Shown here: positions 19,631 to 27,350 of the stretch, one piece after another
Numbering within the stretch: the stretch's first letter is position 1
Layout of the letters: every line of letters begins with the position of its first letter
Source: Candidatus Omnitrophota bacterium
GTDB taxonomy: Bacteria > Omnitrophota > Gorgyraeia > Pluralincolimonadales > Pluralincolimonadaceae
NCBI GenBank assembly: GCA_017992785.1
Contig: JAGONY010000006.1
Coordinates: forward strand, 1 to 42,024
Reading direction: 5' to 3'
DNA: 42,024 bases
Position numbers and translations under genes: made by a program
Notes under the pieces: generated by a model
The model's database searches: none
Told to the model about the DNA's origin: nothing
Seen by the model: the letters and a program-made list of their open reading frames with translations, nothing else

Positions 19631-21640
19631 TTATTCCTCTATTTTGATGTTTTCGGTAAACTTCATATTCCATGTCCCGCCTGGCGCCAGTTTCAGGCCC
19701 CAGTGGAAGAGCATCGCTATCTCCTGGTATGTCCTCTCGAGGCCCTGTTCCGAGTCCGATACCGTCTCGATCGGGAAGTACCAGAACGACGCCTCCTTCG
19801 AGAACTCAAATTCCGCTTTGACGCCGTACCACTGGTCGTTCACGCAGATGTTCCTTATGCCCGACGCCTCCCCGACCCTGTTCAGGTGCGGGTCCTTAAG
19901 CGAGAAACTGAACTCCACTCCGAACCTCGGCGCTATCTCCCTGCTGCCGGTATTCGTCAGCGTATATTCCACGTCGAACGCCTGCTTATTCGGCTTCAGC
20001 GTGACCGTCTTCGATATCCTTATGCCGTTCGCGGAGCCGTCCGCGCCGTAATAATTCCCGTCGCGCGTCATCACCACCACGGCCGCCCCGGACTTGTCCT
20101 TCTTTACGTTATACCCGTACGCGCCGTCCACGAAATCGCCGGCCTCGCCGTACTTTGACGCGGCAAAATCCTTTACCGTCGTCCCCTCTTTCAGGAAATG
20201 GTCTATAAGCGAGACCCTCCTGTACCAGTCATAGCTGAGGTCCGCGACAAGCTCGGCGTCCTTCGCCCTCGATATGTCGTGGATCGAATCTATGCCGTCG
20301 GCCTTCTTGCCTGCCTGCGCGTCTTTCGCCTTCTGCAGCGCCTTCTCGTGGTACGGCTCCTTGCGCCTCGTGAGCGTATTCGTTATGTTCAGCGCGAGCG
20401 GCTTGAAATCCAGCTCAAAGATCGTCCCGCCGCTATGCGGCGATATATCCAGCTCAAGTTTCGAGTTGGAGACAAGCACTTCTTTATACGAATCGCAATC
20501 GAAATCCGTCTCTACCGTCTCGGCCCAGTCCGCTTTCTTATGCGCGGCCTTGTCGAGTTCCTTCTGCGCCTTTATTATATTCGAATACACCGCCGAGCGC
20601 AGGTGGTTCAGGTAAAGCCCGCCAAAGACCCCGTGCCAGTAAGCGCAATTGCACTGGCTCTTATAGATATATTCGAGCGGCTTTTTTGGAGCGGCTGTCT
20701 TCGATGCCGCGACAAGGCCGCTGACGAACTGCATCTTCTTCTGCATGCTGTTCGACTCCGGGTATTTGACAAGGAAATTCTTGAAATACCCGCCGCTCCA
20801 CTCCATCATCTCGCGGTAGCTCGCTCCGGTCAGGTATATCCTGCCGGTCGGCCCGTTATCCTTTATATAATCGGAGAAGAGCGTCGTCTTGAGCCACGAC
20901 TGCTCGTTCCCTACGGCGCCGAAGAAGTTCCGGAGCCAGTTCTCTTCATAGACCCATTTATGCGTGCCCGGCCAGACTCCGAACTTTTCGCCGTCATCGG
21001 CGAATATCTTCGAGGCCGTCCCGCGGTCCTTCTGCTCCCTCATGTAATTGACCGTCTCGTGCGGGAGTTTGAAAGGCATCAGGTACCTAAGCTTCTCCGA
21101 CCCGGGGAATATGAACAGCTTCGAGCCGTCATCCTCGGTCACGTAATAGCCCGATGTCTCGTCCGGTTTCTGCCCTACATACGAGAAATGCCAATCATCT
21201 ACTATCGCGAACTTCACGCCCGCTTTCACGAGCGGCTTTATCAACGTCGGCTCCCAGACCCTCTCGGTAAGCCATATCCCCTGCGCCGGCTTGCCGGTAA
21301 GTTCCTTGAGCCGGTCGTTCATCAGCTTTATCTGGCCGAGGATATCCCTCTCCGGTATAAGCGTCAGTATCGGCTCGTAATACCCGCCGCCGAGCATCTC
21401 GACCTGGCCGCGGCCGACCATCTCCCTGAGCATCTTTATGAATTCAGGGTGTTTTTTTTCTATCCAATCAAGCAAACATCCGGAATAATGCAGCGACATC
21501 TTAAGCTGAGGGTGCGCGTAGAGCATCTCAAGGAACGGCAGGTACGACTTCTCATACGATTCCGCGAACACCCACTCGAAATTGCCTTCCGGCTGGTGTG
21601 AGTGTACCGCCATTAAAAGGTCTATCGCTCCCCGCCCCAT
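19631..21640 (-). CDS. GH57 family 4-alpha-glucanotransferase/amylase-type enzyme
   Basis: A 669-residue GH57 enzyme of the 4-alpha-glucanotransferase type. The N-terminal barrel begins with MAVHSHQPEGNF; the nucleophile is expected at Glu126 in IWLTERVWEP and the acid/base Asp at 215 or 216 in FADDGEKFG. This spacing matches that known for the Thermococcus litoralis enzyme. A C-terminal beta-rich region from about residue 390 corresponds to DUF1925/DUF1926-like parts. No signal peptide, so it should act on cytoplasmic glycogen or maltodextrin. It overlaps yvcK by 1 base and precedes ptsH. Transferase versus hydrolase cannot be told from the sequence. Confidence 0.9.
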   Translation of the reverse strand: MGRGAIDLLMAVHSHQPEGNFEWVFAESYEKSYLPFLEMLYAHPQLKMSLHYSGCLLDWIEKKHPEFIKMLREMVGRGQVEMLGGGYYEPILTLIPERDILGQIKLMNDRLKELTGKPAQGIWLTERVWEPTLIKPLVKAGVKFAIVDDWHFSYVGQKPDETSGYYVTEDDGSKLFIFPGSEKLRYLMPFKLPHETVNYMREQKDRGTASKIFADDGEKFGVWPGTHKWVYEENWLRNFFGAVGNEQSWLKTTLFSDYIKDNGPTGRIYLTGASYREMMEWSGGYFKNFLVKYPESNSMQKKMQFVSGLVAASKTAAPKKPLEYIYKSQCNCAYWHGVFGGLYLNHLRSAVYSNIIKAQKELDKAAHKKADWAETVETDFDCDSYKEVLVSNSKLELDISPHSGGTIFELDFKPLALNITNTLTRRKEPYHEKALQKAKDAQAGKKADGIDSIHDISRAKDAELVADLSYDWYRRVSLIDHFLKEGTTVKDFAASKYGEAGDFVDGAYGYNVKKDKSGAAVVVMTRDGNYYGADGSANGIRISKTVTLKPNKQAFDVEYTLTNTGSREIAPRFGVEFSFSLKDPHLNRVGEASGIRNICVNDQWYGVKAEFEFSKEASFWYFPIETVSDSEQGLERTYQEIAMLFHWGLKLAPGGTWNMKFTENIKIEE

Positions 21641-22917
21641 TACGCCCCCGAACCCCTGACCTCGTAGATCAGGTCGAGTATCCTCTTCGATATCTTCTCG
21701 GCGTTATGCCTGACATAATCATCGACGGTTATCATGTCGCCCTCGACGACCCCGACGCCTATCTCGCGTATCTTCTTTGTGTCCGGCTCGACGGGATAAG
21801 CCAACTCCGATTCGTATTTTTCCTTCAGCACTTCCGGTATCTTCGCCGAATTTATTATCGCGTAATCAACGAGCGAGCGGTGCGTCTGCTTCAACAGCGC
21901 CTCAAGGTGGTCCGACGCCTTGAAACCGTCCGTCTCGCCGTGCTGTGTCATGACGTTGCATATATATATCTTTACCGCGCGCGACTTCAATATCTCTTCG
22001 ACTATCCCGCCTACCAGCAGGTTCGGCAGTATGCTCGTATACAGGCTTCCCGGCCCGAGGACTATCGCTTCCGCTTCCTTTATAGCGAGCAGCGCTTCGG
22101 GCGTCGGCTTCGCGGTCTCGGGCTTCAGGTATACCCTCTTTATCGGGCTTGCCTTGACTCCCGACGGCAATGTATCTATCGGTATCATGCTCTCGCCGGA
22201 CGTCTCTGTCCCGTCAATCCGTTTCGCCACGAGCGTTACCTTCTCGAGGGTCGACGGCACGACACTGCCGCGTATCGCGAGGATCTTGCTCGATTCCTTT
22301 ATCGCCTTGTCGAAATCGCCGGTTATCTTTGAAAGAGCGGTTATAAAAAGGTTCCCGAAACTGTGGCCTTTTAGCCCCTTGCCCTCCGTGAACCTGTACT
22401 GGAACAATTCCCTCATGAGGCCTTCGGCGTCCGCGAGCGCGACGAGGCAGTTGCGAATGTCGCCAGGCGGCAGGACATCGAACTCTGTCCTTAACCTCCC
22501 CGAGCTTCCACCGTCGTCGGCTACAGTAACGATCGCCGTGATGTTCGAGGTCACTTCCTTAAGGCCGTGCAGCAGTACCGACAGCCCTGTCCCTCCGCCT
22601 ATGACGACTATCTTCGGGCCTTTCGAGAGCTGCCTTTGCCTGAAAATTATATCAACAAGGTCCTTTTCGCGGCGGGGAAGGAATACGGTCACGAACGACT
22701 TGACCATCTTCCTTATTCCTATCGTCATCATTACGACGCCGGCGCAGAAAAGCAACGTGCCGAAGACGAGGTAATTCGCCTTGTGCGTAGCGAGGTACTT
22801 CTCGTAACCGAACCACAGGAAACCGGCCGAGAACATAACAGCGGATATGCCGATACTAAAGAGGAATATCCACCTCTTGATCCTCATACCCGGATATAAC
22901 CACTTGAACCACCGCAT
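21640..22917 (-). CDS. yvcK: YvcK/CofD-like protein (gluconeogenesis factor family) with N-terminal membrane anchor
   Basis: A 425-residue protein. The YvcK domain begins near residue 100 with KIVVIGGGTGLSVLLHGLK and has TVADDGGSSGRLR and PPGDIRNCLVALAD, all typical. YvcK proteins bind UDP-sugars and affect cell wall and central carbon use in other bacteria. The first 75 residues add two hydrophobic helices (about 17-34 and 48-65), so the domain is probably tethered to the inner face of the membrane. It lies 26 bases after the EIIA gene and overlaps the GH57 gene by 1 base. Confidence 0.92.
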   Translation of the reverse strand: MRWFKWLYPGMRIKRWIFLFSIGISAVMFSAGFLWFGYEKYLATHKANYLVFGTLLFCAGVVMMTIGIRKMVKSFVTVFLPRREKDLVDIIFRQRQLSKGPKIVVIGGGTGLSVLLHGLKEVTSNITAIVTVADDGGSSGRLRTEFDVLPPGDIRNCLVALADAEGLMRELFQYRFTEGKGLKGHSFGNLFITALSKITGDFDKAIKESSKILAIRGSVVPSTLEKVTLVAKRIDGTETSGESMIPIDTLPSGVKASPIKRVYLKPETAKPTPEALLAIKEAEAIVLGPGSLYTSILPNLLVGGIVEEILKSRAVKIYICNVMTQHGETDGFKASDHLEALLKQTHRSLVDYAIINSAKIPEVLKEKYESELAYPVEPDTKKIREIGVGVVEGDMITVDDYVRHNAEKISKRILDLIYEVRGSGA

Positions 22918-22943
22918 CTCTTATCCTTTGCCGGGAAATCTGA

Positions 22944-23408
22944 TTAGTGGCGTTTCGTGTCTTCGTCTTCAATGAGTCGCAGGATGCTCTTCTCGTCCTT
23001 GCACTGCTTGAGGGATTCGCGGAAGACCCTGTCCTTGAGCAGGCGAGATATCCTCGCCAGTGCCTTGAGGTGGGGGCCCGCCGAATCTTGAGGCGCGACA
23101 AGCAGGAAGAAGATGTGCACGGGTTCTCCGTCAAGGGAATCGAAGTTCACTCCCTTCGGGGAAAGCGCGAACGCGGCCGTCAACTCCTTTACCCCGTCGC
23201 ATTTTCCGTGGGGTATTCCTACGCCCGAGCCGATGCCGGTCGAACCCAGTGCCTCGCGGCTCATGAGTATCTTCGCCAGCTTGTCCTTCTCCCTCACGGC
23301 TCCGGCTTTGGTAAGGAGGTCGACGAGTTCTTTTATCGCGTCTTCCTTTGTCTTCGCCTGAAGATCTGCGGTCACGGCATCCGGGTTAAGAAACTCCATT
23401 ATCTTCAT
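22944..23408 (-). CDS. ptsN: PTS EIIA component, EIIA-Ntr (PtsN)-like
   Basis: A 154-residue EIIA domain of the fructose/nitrogen type. The phosphorylated histidine is His67 in GSGVGIPHGKC. The segment FLLVAPQDSAGPHLKALARIS is typical of PtsN and related regulators. No EIIB or EIIC domain is attached or nearby, so a regulatory role in the cytoplasm is likely, phosphorylated through Enzyme I and HPr. The start has a strong AGGAGG site and lies 28 bases downstream of tRNA-Gly, so transcription from the tRNA promoter may run into it. Confidence 0.92.
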   Translation of the reverse strand: MKIMEFLNPDAVTADLQAKTKEDAIKELVDLLTKAGAVREKDKLAKILMSREALGSTGIGSGVGIPHGKCDGVKELTAAFALSPKGVNFDSLDGEPVHIFFLLVAPQDSAGPHLKALARISRLLKDRVFRESLKQCKDEKSILRLIEDEDTKRH

Positions 23409-23436
23409 TGCGGCTTCCTCCTAAAAGTTTAAAATA

Positions 23437-23512
23437 TGGAGCGGGTGAACGGGATCGAACCGTCGACAACTACCTTGGCAAGGTAGCGCTCTACCAACTG
23501 AGCTACACCCGC
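23437..23512 (-). tRNA. tRNA-Gly (anticodon GCC)
   Basis: A full cloverleaf of 76 bases, with the 3' CCA encoded. The acceptor arms are GCGGGTG and CACCCGC, the anticodon loop is TTGCCAA, and the T arm carries GGTTCGATCC. It is the last of three tandem tRNA genes and stands right before the EIIA gene. Confidence 0.97.
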
Positions 23513-23563
23513 TTGATACTTGTAATTATCTTCGCACAGGCTCGGGCTACAGCCCCCGCCTAG

Positions 23564-23648
23564 TGGTGCGCGGAAGAGGGCTTGAACCTCCACGGGTTTC
23601 CCCAATAGCTCCTAAGGCTATCGCGTCTGCCAATTCCGCCATCCGCGC
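23564..23648 (-). tRNA. tRNA-Leu (anticodon TAG)
   Basis: 85 bases, with encoded CCA. The acceptor arms are GCGCGGA and TCCGCGC, the anticodon loop is CTTAGGA, and there is a long variable arm as expected for leucine tRNA. The T arm has GGTTCAAGCC. It is the middle gene of the tRNA cluster. Confidence 0.97.
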
Positions 23649-23668
23649 GAAGACAAAAAAATATCACA

Positions 23669-23744
23669 TGGTGAGCCGCGAAGGACTCGAACCTTCAACC
23701 AACAGATTAAGAGTCTGCTGCTCTACCGATTGAGCTAGCGGCCC
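23669..23744 (-). tRNA. tRNA-Lys (anticodon CTT)
   Basis: 76 bases, with encoded CCA. The acceptor arms are GGGCCGC and GCGGCTC, the anticodon loop is CTCTTAA, and the T arm has GGTTCGAGTCC. It is the first of three tRNAs transcribed from the promoter at 23760-23788. Confidence 0.97.
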
Positions 23745-23759
23745 GCATTTAAGAAAAGA

Positions 23760-23788
23760 ATTTTACCACAATCCCGCCGCCAGGTCAA
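23760..23788 (-). promoter_or_regulatory. tRNA cluster promoter
   Basis: On the minus strand, TTGACC (23783-23788) and TAAAAT (23760-23765) are exactly 17 bases apart. The predicted start is at about 23753, nine bases before tRNA-Lys. No terminator hairpin with a T-run is seen between the tRNAs and the EIIA gene, so it may also drive the PTS/yvcK string. Confidence 0.75.
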
Positions 23789-23830
23789 TAAAATAACTGG
23801 GCTGTTGGCGATGCCGACAAAGGTGACACC

Positions 23831-24595
23831 CTACCACCTGAACTTTACCCCCGCCTCCGCCTTCTTCTCCGCCGCCAGCTTCTTGAACCTCAGGAACGCC
23901 TCTCCGCCCAGGAGTTTGCGGCTCAGCGTCAGCGTCATGCCCGGCTTCCGCCCTTGGGCGCCGACCACATCAAACTCAAGCGAATAGCGCTTTGTAATGT
24001 CCCAACGCACGGTGCCTAATATCTTTACGACCCTCTCGACGGGCCGCTTGTATCGCGATACCCCTATCCCGACTCTGTACTTCAGCGCGCCGTATTTGCC
24101 CTTTGTCCCGGCCTTATCGAGCTGGGCCCTGAAGACGAATCCCGACTCGCCGCTTGAATCGAGCAGGTATGATATCTTGTCCTTGCCGTTTATCCGCCAC
24201 GCTCCCCTGAACACGAGGCAGCGATCTATCCTGTCGCGCCTCTTCAGCGCGGTCTTCCTGTAACGGTAAAGTATCTCGTTGTCCTTGCCGATGTCCCATT
24301 TCCCGTCGAGGACAAGGATATCTTCCTTACCGCCTTTTTTCGACACGGCGAACGTCAGCCGGTTCTTCCCGTCGGCCTGCCACCTGCCGTCGAGCTTAAC
24401 GATACGCGTGACCTCGACGCCGCCGGCCTTCTTGGACGTTATGAGGGCGGTAAGCGCGTGCGGCTCGATCCCCGCGATCTCGCCTTTCATGCTGAGGGCC
24501 TCGGCGCTTCCGAGGCCCCTGGATTCGGTTACCGTTAACTCAAGGCCGTTTTTACTGTTGAGCCGCCACCTGTTTTTCTGAAGGTATGAGGGCAT
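23831..24595 (-). CDS. Beta-repeat protein of unknown function, possibly a 5'-truncated fragment
   Basis: A 254-residue protein that I do not recognise. It carries four or five copies of a short unit, an aromatic W followed by a charged turn and an alternating strand: NRWRLNSKNGLEL (8-20), LDGRWQADGKNRLTF (68-82), LDGKWDIGKDNEILY (96-110), FRGAWRINGKDKISY (129-143) and GTVRWDITKRYSLEF (194-208). The C-terminus ends in an alternating strand with a final Trp (GVKFRW), as outer-membrane barrels do, yet there is no signal peptide. The start overlaps the upstream gene by 44 bases and has no good ribosome site. A W-containing strand appears to go on upstream of the ATG until a stop 9 codons earlier. 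It could be the 3' remnant of a larger gene. Confidence 0.6.
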   Translation of the reverse strand: MPSYLQKNRWRLNSKNGLELTVTESRGLGSAEALSMKGEIAGIEPHALTALITSKKAGGVEVTRIVKLDGRWQADGKNRLTFAVSKKGGKEDILVLDGKWDIGKDNEILYRYRKTALKRRDRIDRCLVFRGAWRINGKDKISYLLDSSGESGFVFRAQLDKAGTKGKYGALKYRVGIGVSRYKRPVERVVKILGTVRWDITKRYSLEFDVVGAQGRKPGMTLTLSRKLLGGEAFLRFKKLAAEKKAEAGVKFRW

Positions 24596-25589
24596 ATTGA
24601 GGGTCCAGTTTCTCCAGGAATTTCATGCTCATCGAACGGAAAAATACCGCGAACGGCAGGTTAAGCGCTATCAGGCAATAGATAATGAATAAGCAGACAG
24701 GCGTCAGTATTATTCCTGTTATTATCCAGTAAGGCAGGACCGCCTCCGCGGGCAGGCCCTTATGCAGGGAATAGAGCACCACGACGACAAGCACGATCGG
24801 GATCAATAATACTATCGCCGCTCCGATGGCCAAGATCGTATACGCTATTCCCGCTCCGATGCCAAGGCCTATCTTTATCAGGATATAAACGGCAAAATTC
24901 CCCTTGTTGGCCTTTACGAGCGCCCATGCCCTGCCTATCCCCGCGAGTGTTTTTATCCTCTCCTTGAACATTATCGGCAGGACGAGGTCTATCAGCATTA
25001 CCGAAAATACGCCGACCGCCGCGGCAACGACGCAAAATAAAAGTACCAACGGTATTAACGCGAGATACATGGCTTGCTTGTAAATGGCTATCCCCATGCC
25101 GACAAATGACAGCAGGGTAATGATGAATATTCCCATGAACACTATGTTGAACTTGAAATAAGAATTGCCGACGTCGGAGTTGTCCGCGAACGGTTTTTTT
25201 ACCGAAGCGTCGTTCTTTACTATATCCTCGATGAACACGAACGCGAACCGCGAACCGAGCCAGATGAATAAAAGGACCATCGCCACGATGAACAACATCA
25301 CGGAACCGAAGATGGCCCAGAAGACAGACATGTCCTGCCCGGGTGCCGACGGGGCCGCGCACGTCCCGCTCCCGCCCGCGCCGCCGCAGGCGCCGCCCCC
25401 CTGCTGCTGTTGCTGCTGCGATTCGTAATGGTTGTCGCAGCCGGAATTATAATTGCACCCGTTCGTCATAGAGCCGGCCATTACCGCGATAAAAGCGAGG
25501 ATCAGCCATTTCTTGAAATTGAACGGCTGGAAGAGCACCTTCTTCGTCCAGTCCGCCGAATCCCCTATTATCGCGCCGAAATCGACCAT
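24552..25589 (-). CDS. Polytopic membrane protein (DUF7544-like)
   Basis: A 345-residue membrane protein with about six hydrophobic helices. The N-terminus (DWTKKVLFQPFNFKKWLILAF) is like that of DUF7544-type proteins, in which a soluble amphipathic start leads into the first helix. Function is unknown. Between helices 1 and 2 lies an odd loop at residues 44-84 with a six-Gln run, glycine-rich stretches and four cysteines (45, 51, 68, 77), which could be a disulfide-bearing extracytoplasmic loop. It overlaps the beta-repeat gene by 44 bases and follows the EF-hand gene by 20 bases. The family name is tentative. Confidence 0.65.
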   Translation of the reverse strand: MVDFGAIIGDSADWTKKVLFQPFNFKKWLILAFIAVMAGSMTNGCNYNSGCDNHYESQQQQQQGGGACGGAGGSGTCAAPSAPGQDMSVFWAIFGSVMLFIVAMVLLFIWLGSRFAFVFIEDIVKNDASVKKPFADNSDVGNSYFKFNIVFMGIFIITLLSFVGMGIAIYKQAMYLALIPLVLLFCVVAAAVGVFSVMLIDLVLPIMFKERIKTLAGIGRAWALVKANKGNFAVYILIKIGLGIGAGIAYTILAIGAAIVLLIPIVLVVVVLYSLHKGLPAEAVLPYWIITGIILTPVCLFIIYCLIALNLPFAVFFRSMSMKFLEKLDPQYALIPSEKQVAAQQ

Positions 25590-25609
25590 CGAGGACCCTC
25601 CGGTATGGT

Positions 25610-26062
25610 TTAGTCGTATTTCCTCAAGTACTCTGCCAATTCCCTGCCGCTCAGATAACCGTCGCGGTTCCTATCGAACTTCTTCTGGTTCTTCGTCGTC
25701 ACCTTTATGCTGAAATCATCCTTAAGGCCGTACTCCCTGATATAGTTCTTCTCTTGTTCCTTCGTGAGCCTCTTTATCCCGGCGTTAGAATTGTCCTTCA
25801 ATATCCCCGTCATCGACGCCGCATACACATTCGTGCACGCAAGCACCATCGCTAAAATTAAGAAAATAATGGGGACGTGCCGCTTATTCTTCATGTTCCT
25901 GTAGATAACCAATCCTCCGTGCAGCAGGCCGACCGCCACCGTTGCGATCCCGAGATGCTCGTGCACCTCAACATCCGCGCGCGCGAGGCCCGTAACTGCC
26001 GTCGATACCAGCAAAACTACCGCCCCGATCCCCGTATACTGTATCATCTTATACAAATTCAT
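25610..26062 (-). CDS. Small membrane protein with histidine-bearing helices and a C-terminal EF-hand
   Basis: A 150-residue protein. Helices lie at about 9-26, 37-54 and 63-82. Histidines at 34, 36 and 48 (VEVHEHLG, then GLLHGGLVIYR) are placed as in small b-type cytochrome membrane proteins, so haem binding is possible. After the third helix comes a soluble tail with one canonical EF-hand loop at 130-141 (DRNRDGYLSGRE; Asp130, Asn132, Asp134, Glu141) for calcium. I do not know this combination as a named family. The start is ATG at 26062; a longer frame to 26119 would run into the upstream gene. It lies 11 bases after the secreted SOR-like gene, so a shared operon is likely. Confidence 0.65.
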   Translation of the reverse strand: MNLYKMIQYTGIGAVVLLVSTAVTGLARADVEVHEHLGIATVAVGLLHGGLVIYRNMKNKRHVPIIFLILAMVLACTNVYAASMTGILKDNSNAGIKRLTKEQEKNYIREYGLKDDFSIKVTTKNQKKFDRNRDGYLSGRELAEYLRKYD

Positions 26063-26073
26063 TGGAAACGCCC

Positions 26074-26430
26074 TCACTCTACTGTCAACTCGCCTATGCG
26101 GTCGCCGCCCCTTATGCAATACGCGCGCACCGCCACCTTATCTCCCGCTTTCAGCCCGGCCAGGCCGAACGAATCGACCTGCTGGTTGCCGACCTGCTCC
26201 TTATATTCCTTCTCCTCAACCTTCTCACCGTTCACGAACACTTCAAACTTATATATATAATGCGTTTTTGGGCTCCCGACGGCGTGCGTCACCACGACCT
26301 GCACCCTTCCGGAGTCCGTCATCGACACATCGACAAGCGACGGCGCGTGGGCGTATGCCCCTGACGGCACCAACGCGAATACCGCCGCCAAAACAAAAGA
26401 GACCGCAAAAGAAACCGCCATCCTTGCCAT
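26074..26430 (-). CDS. Secreted superoxide-reductase-like (desulfoferrodoxin fold) protein
   Basis: A 118-residue protein with a clear signal peptide (1-27, cut after AYA, leaving His28 at the mature N-terminus). The mature part resembles class II superoxide reductase: VTHAVGSPKTHYIYK (47-61) matches the H-x7-HYI iron-site segment, with His49 and His57, and VAVRAYCIRGGD (99-110) matches the AYCxxHG segment with Cys105. The last His ligand is replaced by Gly (RGG instead of xHG), so the iron site may be altered. Superoxide reductase turns superoxide into peroxide. An export signal is unusual. Ribosome site AGGAGG before ATG. The match is by eye and moderate. Confidence 0.55.
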   Translation of the reverse strand: MARMAVSFAVSFVLAAVFALVPSGAYAHAPSLVDVSMTDSGRVQVVVTHAVGSPKTHYIYKFEVFVNGEKVEEKEYKEQVGNQQVDSFGLAGLKAGDKVAVRAYCIRGGDRIGELTVE

Positions 26431-26453
26431 GTTTCCCCTCCTGTTATGCCCAT

Positions 26454-26482
26454 ATTATAACAAAATTAATGGGGACTTAACA
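26454..26482 (-). promoter_or_regulatory. Possible promoter of the SOR-like/EF-hand/membrane protein string
   Basis: On the minus strand, a perfect TATAAT (26454-26459) has a poor -35 (TGTTAA, 26477-26482) at 17 bases. It is upstream of the AGGAGG site of the SOR-like gene and back-to-back with the exosortase promoter. Confidence 0.45.
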
Positions 26483-26492
26483 CTTAATTCTC

Positions 26493-26501
26493 TGGTATAA
26501 T
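26493..26501 (+). promoter_or_regulatory. Extended -10 promoter of the exosortase gene
   Basis: TGGTATAAT is an extended -10 element (TGn plus perfect TATAAT) with no good -35. The usual spacing puts the transcription start at 26508, which is the A of the exosortase ATG. No ribosome site is present, so the mRNA may be leaderless. Confidence 0.6.
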
Positions 26502-26507
26502 ACTAAC

Positions 26508-27350
26508 ATGGCACACTTGCTAATTTGGGGGTTAGTGGGTGCTCTCTACTCTCCCGTTATCTACCAGCTTTACAAAGCCCGTTGGGAGACAATAGATTAC
26601 ACACACGCGTATTTCATCCTCCCCCTTTCATTATTCCTCGCCTGGCGGGCGCTCAGGGGCGGTTCTTCAGCCGATCGGAAAGCTGTCCCGCAGGGTGTCC
26701 CTCAGGACCTCCCTGCGACGGCGCCGGGGCTGTTCCTTACCGTCCTCGGCCTGCTCATGTTCATTTTTGGCTGGAAACTCGATTATCTCTTCATAACGAC
26801 GCTTTCGCTCATCCCCCTGCTCTACGGCATCATCTTCTACCTTTACGGCACGGGGCTCGCGAAACGGCTGTCATTCCCGATACTTTACCTCCTGCTGATG
26901 GTGCCTCCGCCCCTCGGCGTGCTCGACGCGGTAACGATACCGATGCGCCACGGCATCTCGGTCGCGGCAGTCGCGATCCTCAACGCGCTGCACTACCCCA
27001 TCCACCGCGAGGGCCTGATGCTCTACCTCGGCACCCACGAGATCTTCATGGGCGCGCCGTGCAGCGGTTTCCGCTCGCTGATAACGATGTTCTCCCTCGG
27101 CATATTTTACGTATACGTGATAAAAGGGACGCTTCTCAAGAAACTCGTGCTTGTCGCCGCGATAATCCCGCTCGCGCTCTTCGGCAACCTGGTGCGCGTC
27201 ATCACCCTCTGCCTGCTGACGTACCACAAGGGCGAGGAGGTCGCGCAGGGCTTCTTCCACTATTTCAGCGGCGGCGTCATATTCGTCATAATGATAATCG
27301 GCCTGCTGTTGATAGAATTCATAATGGAAAAATATGAAGACAAACGATAG
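26508..27350 (+). CDS. Exosortase
   Basis: A 280-residue polytopic membrane protease/transpeptidase of the exosortase/archaeosortase family. It processes proteins with C-terminal sorting tags (such as PEP-CTERM) in strains that make exopolysaccharide. The catalytic set is complete: Cys185 in GAPCSGFRS, Arg230 in FGNLVRVI and His251 in FFHYFSGG. About eight helices; normal length for the core enzyme. No tagged target protein is seen in the window. Its TAG stop overlaps the first base of a dispersed repeat, and its end overlaps the EpsI start by 17 bases. Confidence 0.93.
   Translation: MAHLLIWGLVGALYSPVIYQLYKARWETIDYTHAYFILPLSLFLAWRALRGGSSADRKAVPQGVPQDLPATAPGLFLTVLGLLMFIFGWKLDYLFITTLSLIPLLYGIIFYLYGTGLAKRLSFPILYLLLMVPPPLGVLDAVTIPMRHGISVAAVAILNALHYPIHREGLMLYLGTHEIFMGAPCSGFRSLITMFSLGIFYVYVIKGTLLKKLVLVAAIIPLALFGNLVRVITLCLLTYHKGEEVAQGFFHYFSGGVIFVIMIIGLLLIEFIMEKYEDKR

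Noticed and set aside
20198-21601. Long plus-strand frame (467 codons) opposite the GH57 gene
   Set aside because: It is the antisense of a well-supported GH57 enzyme, is rich in Arg/Leu/Val as such shadows are in GC-rich DNA, and shows no family motif.
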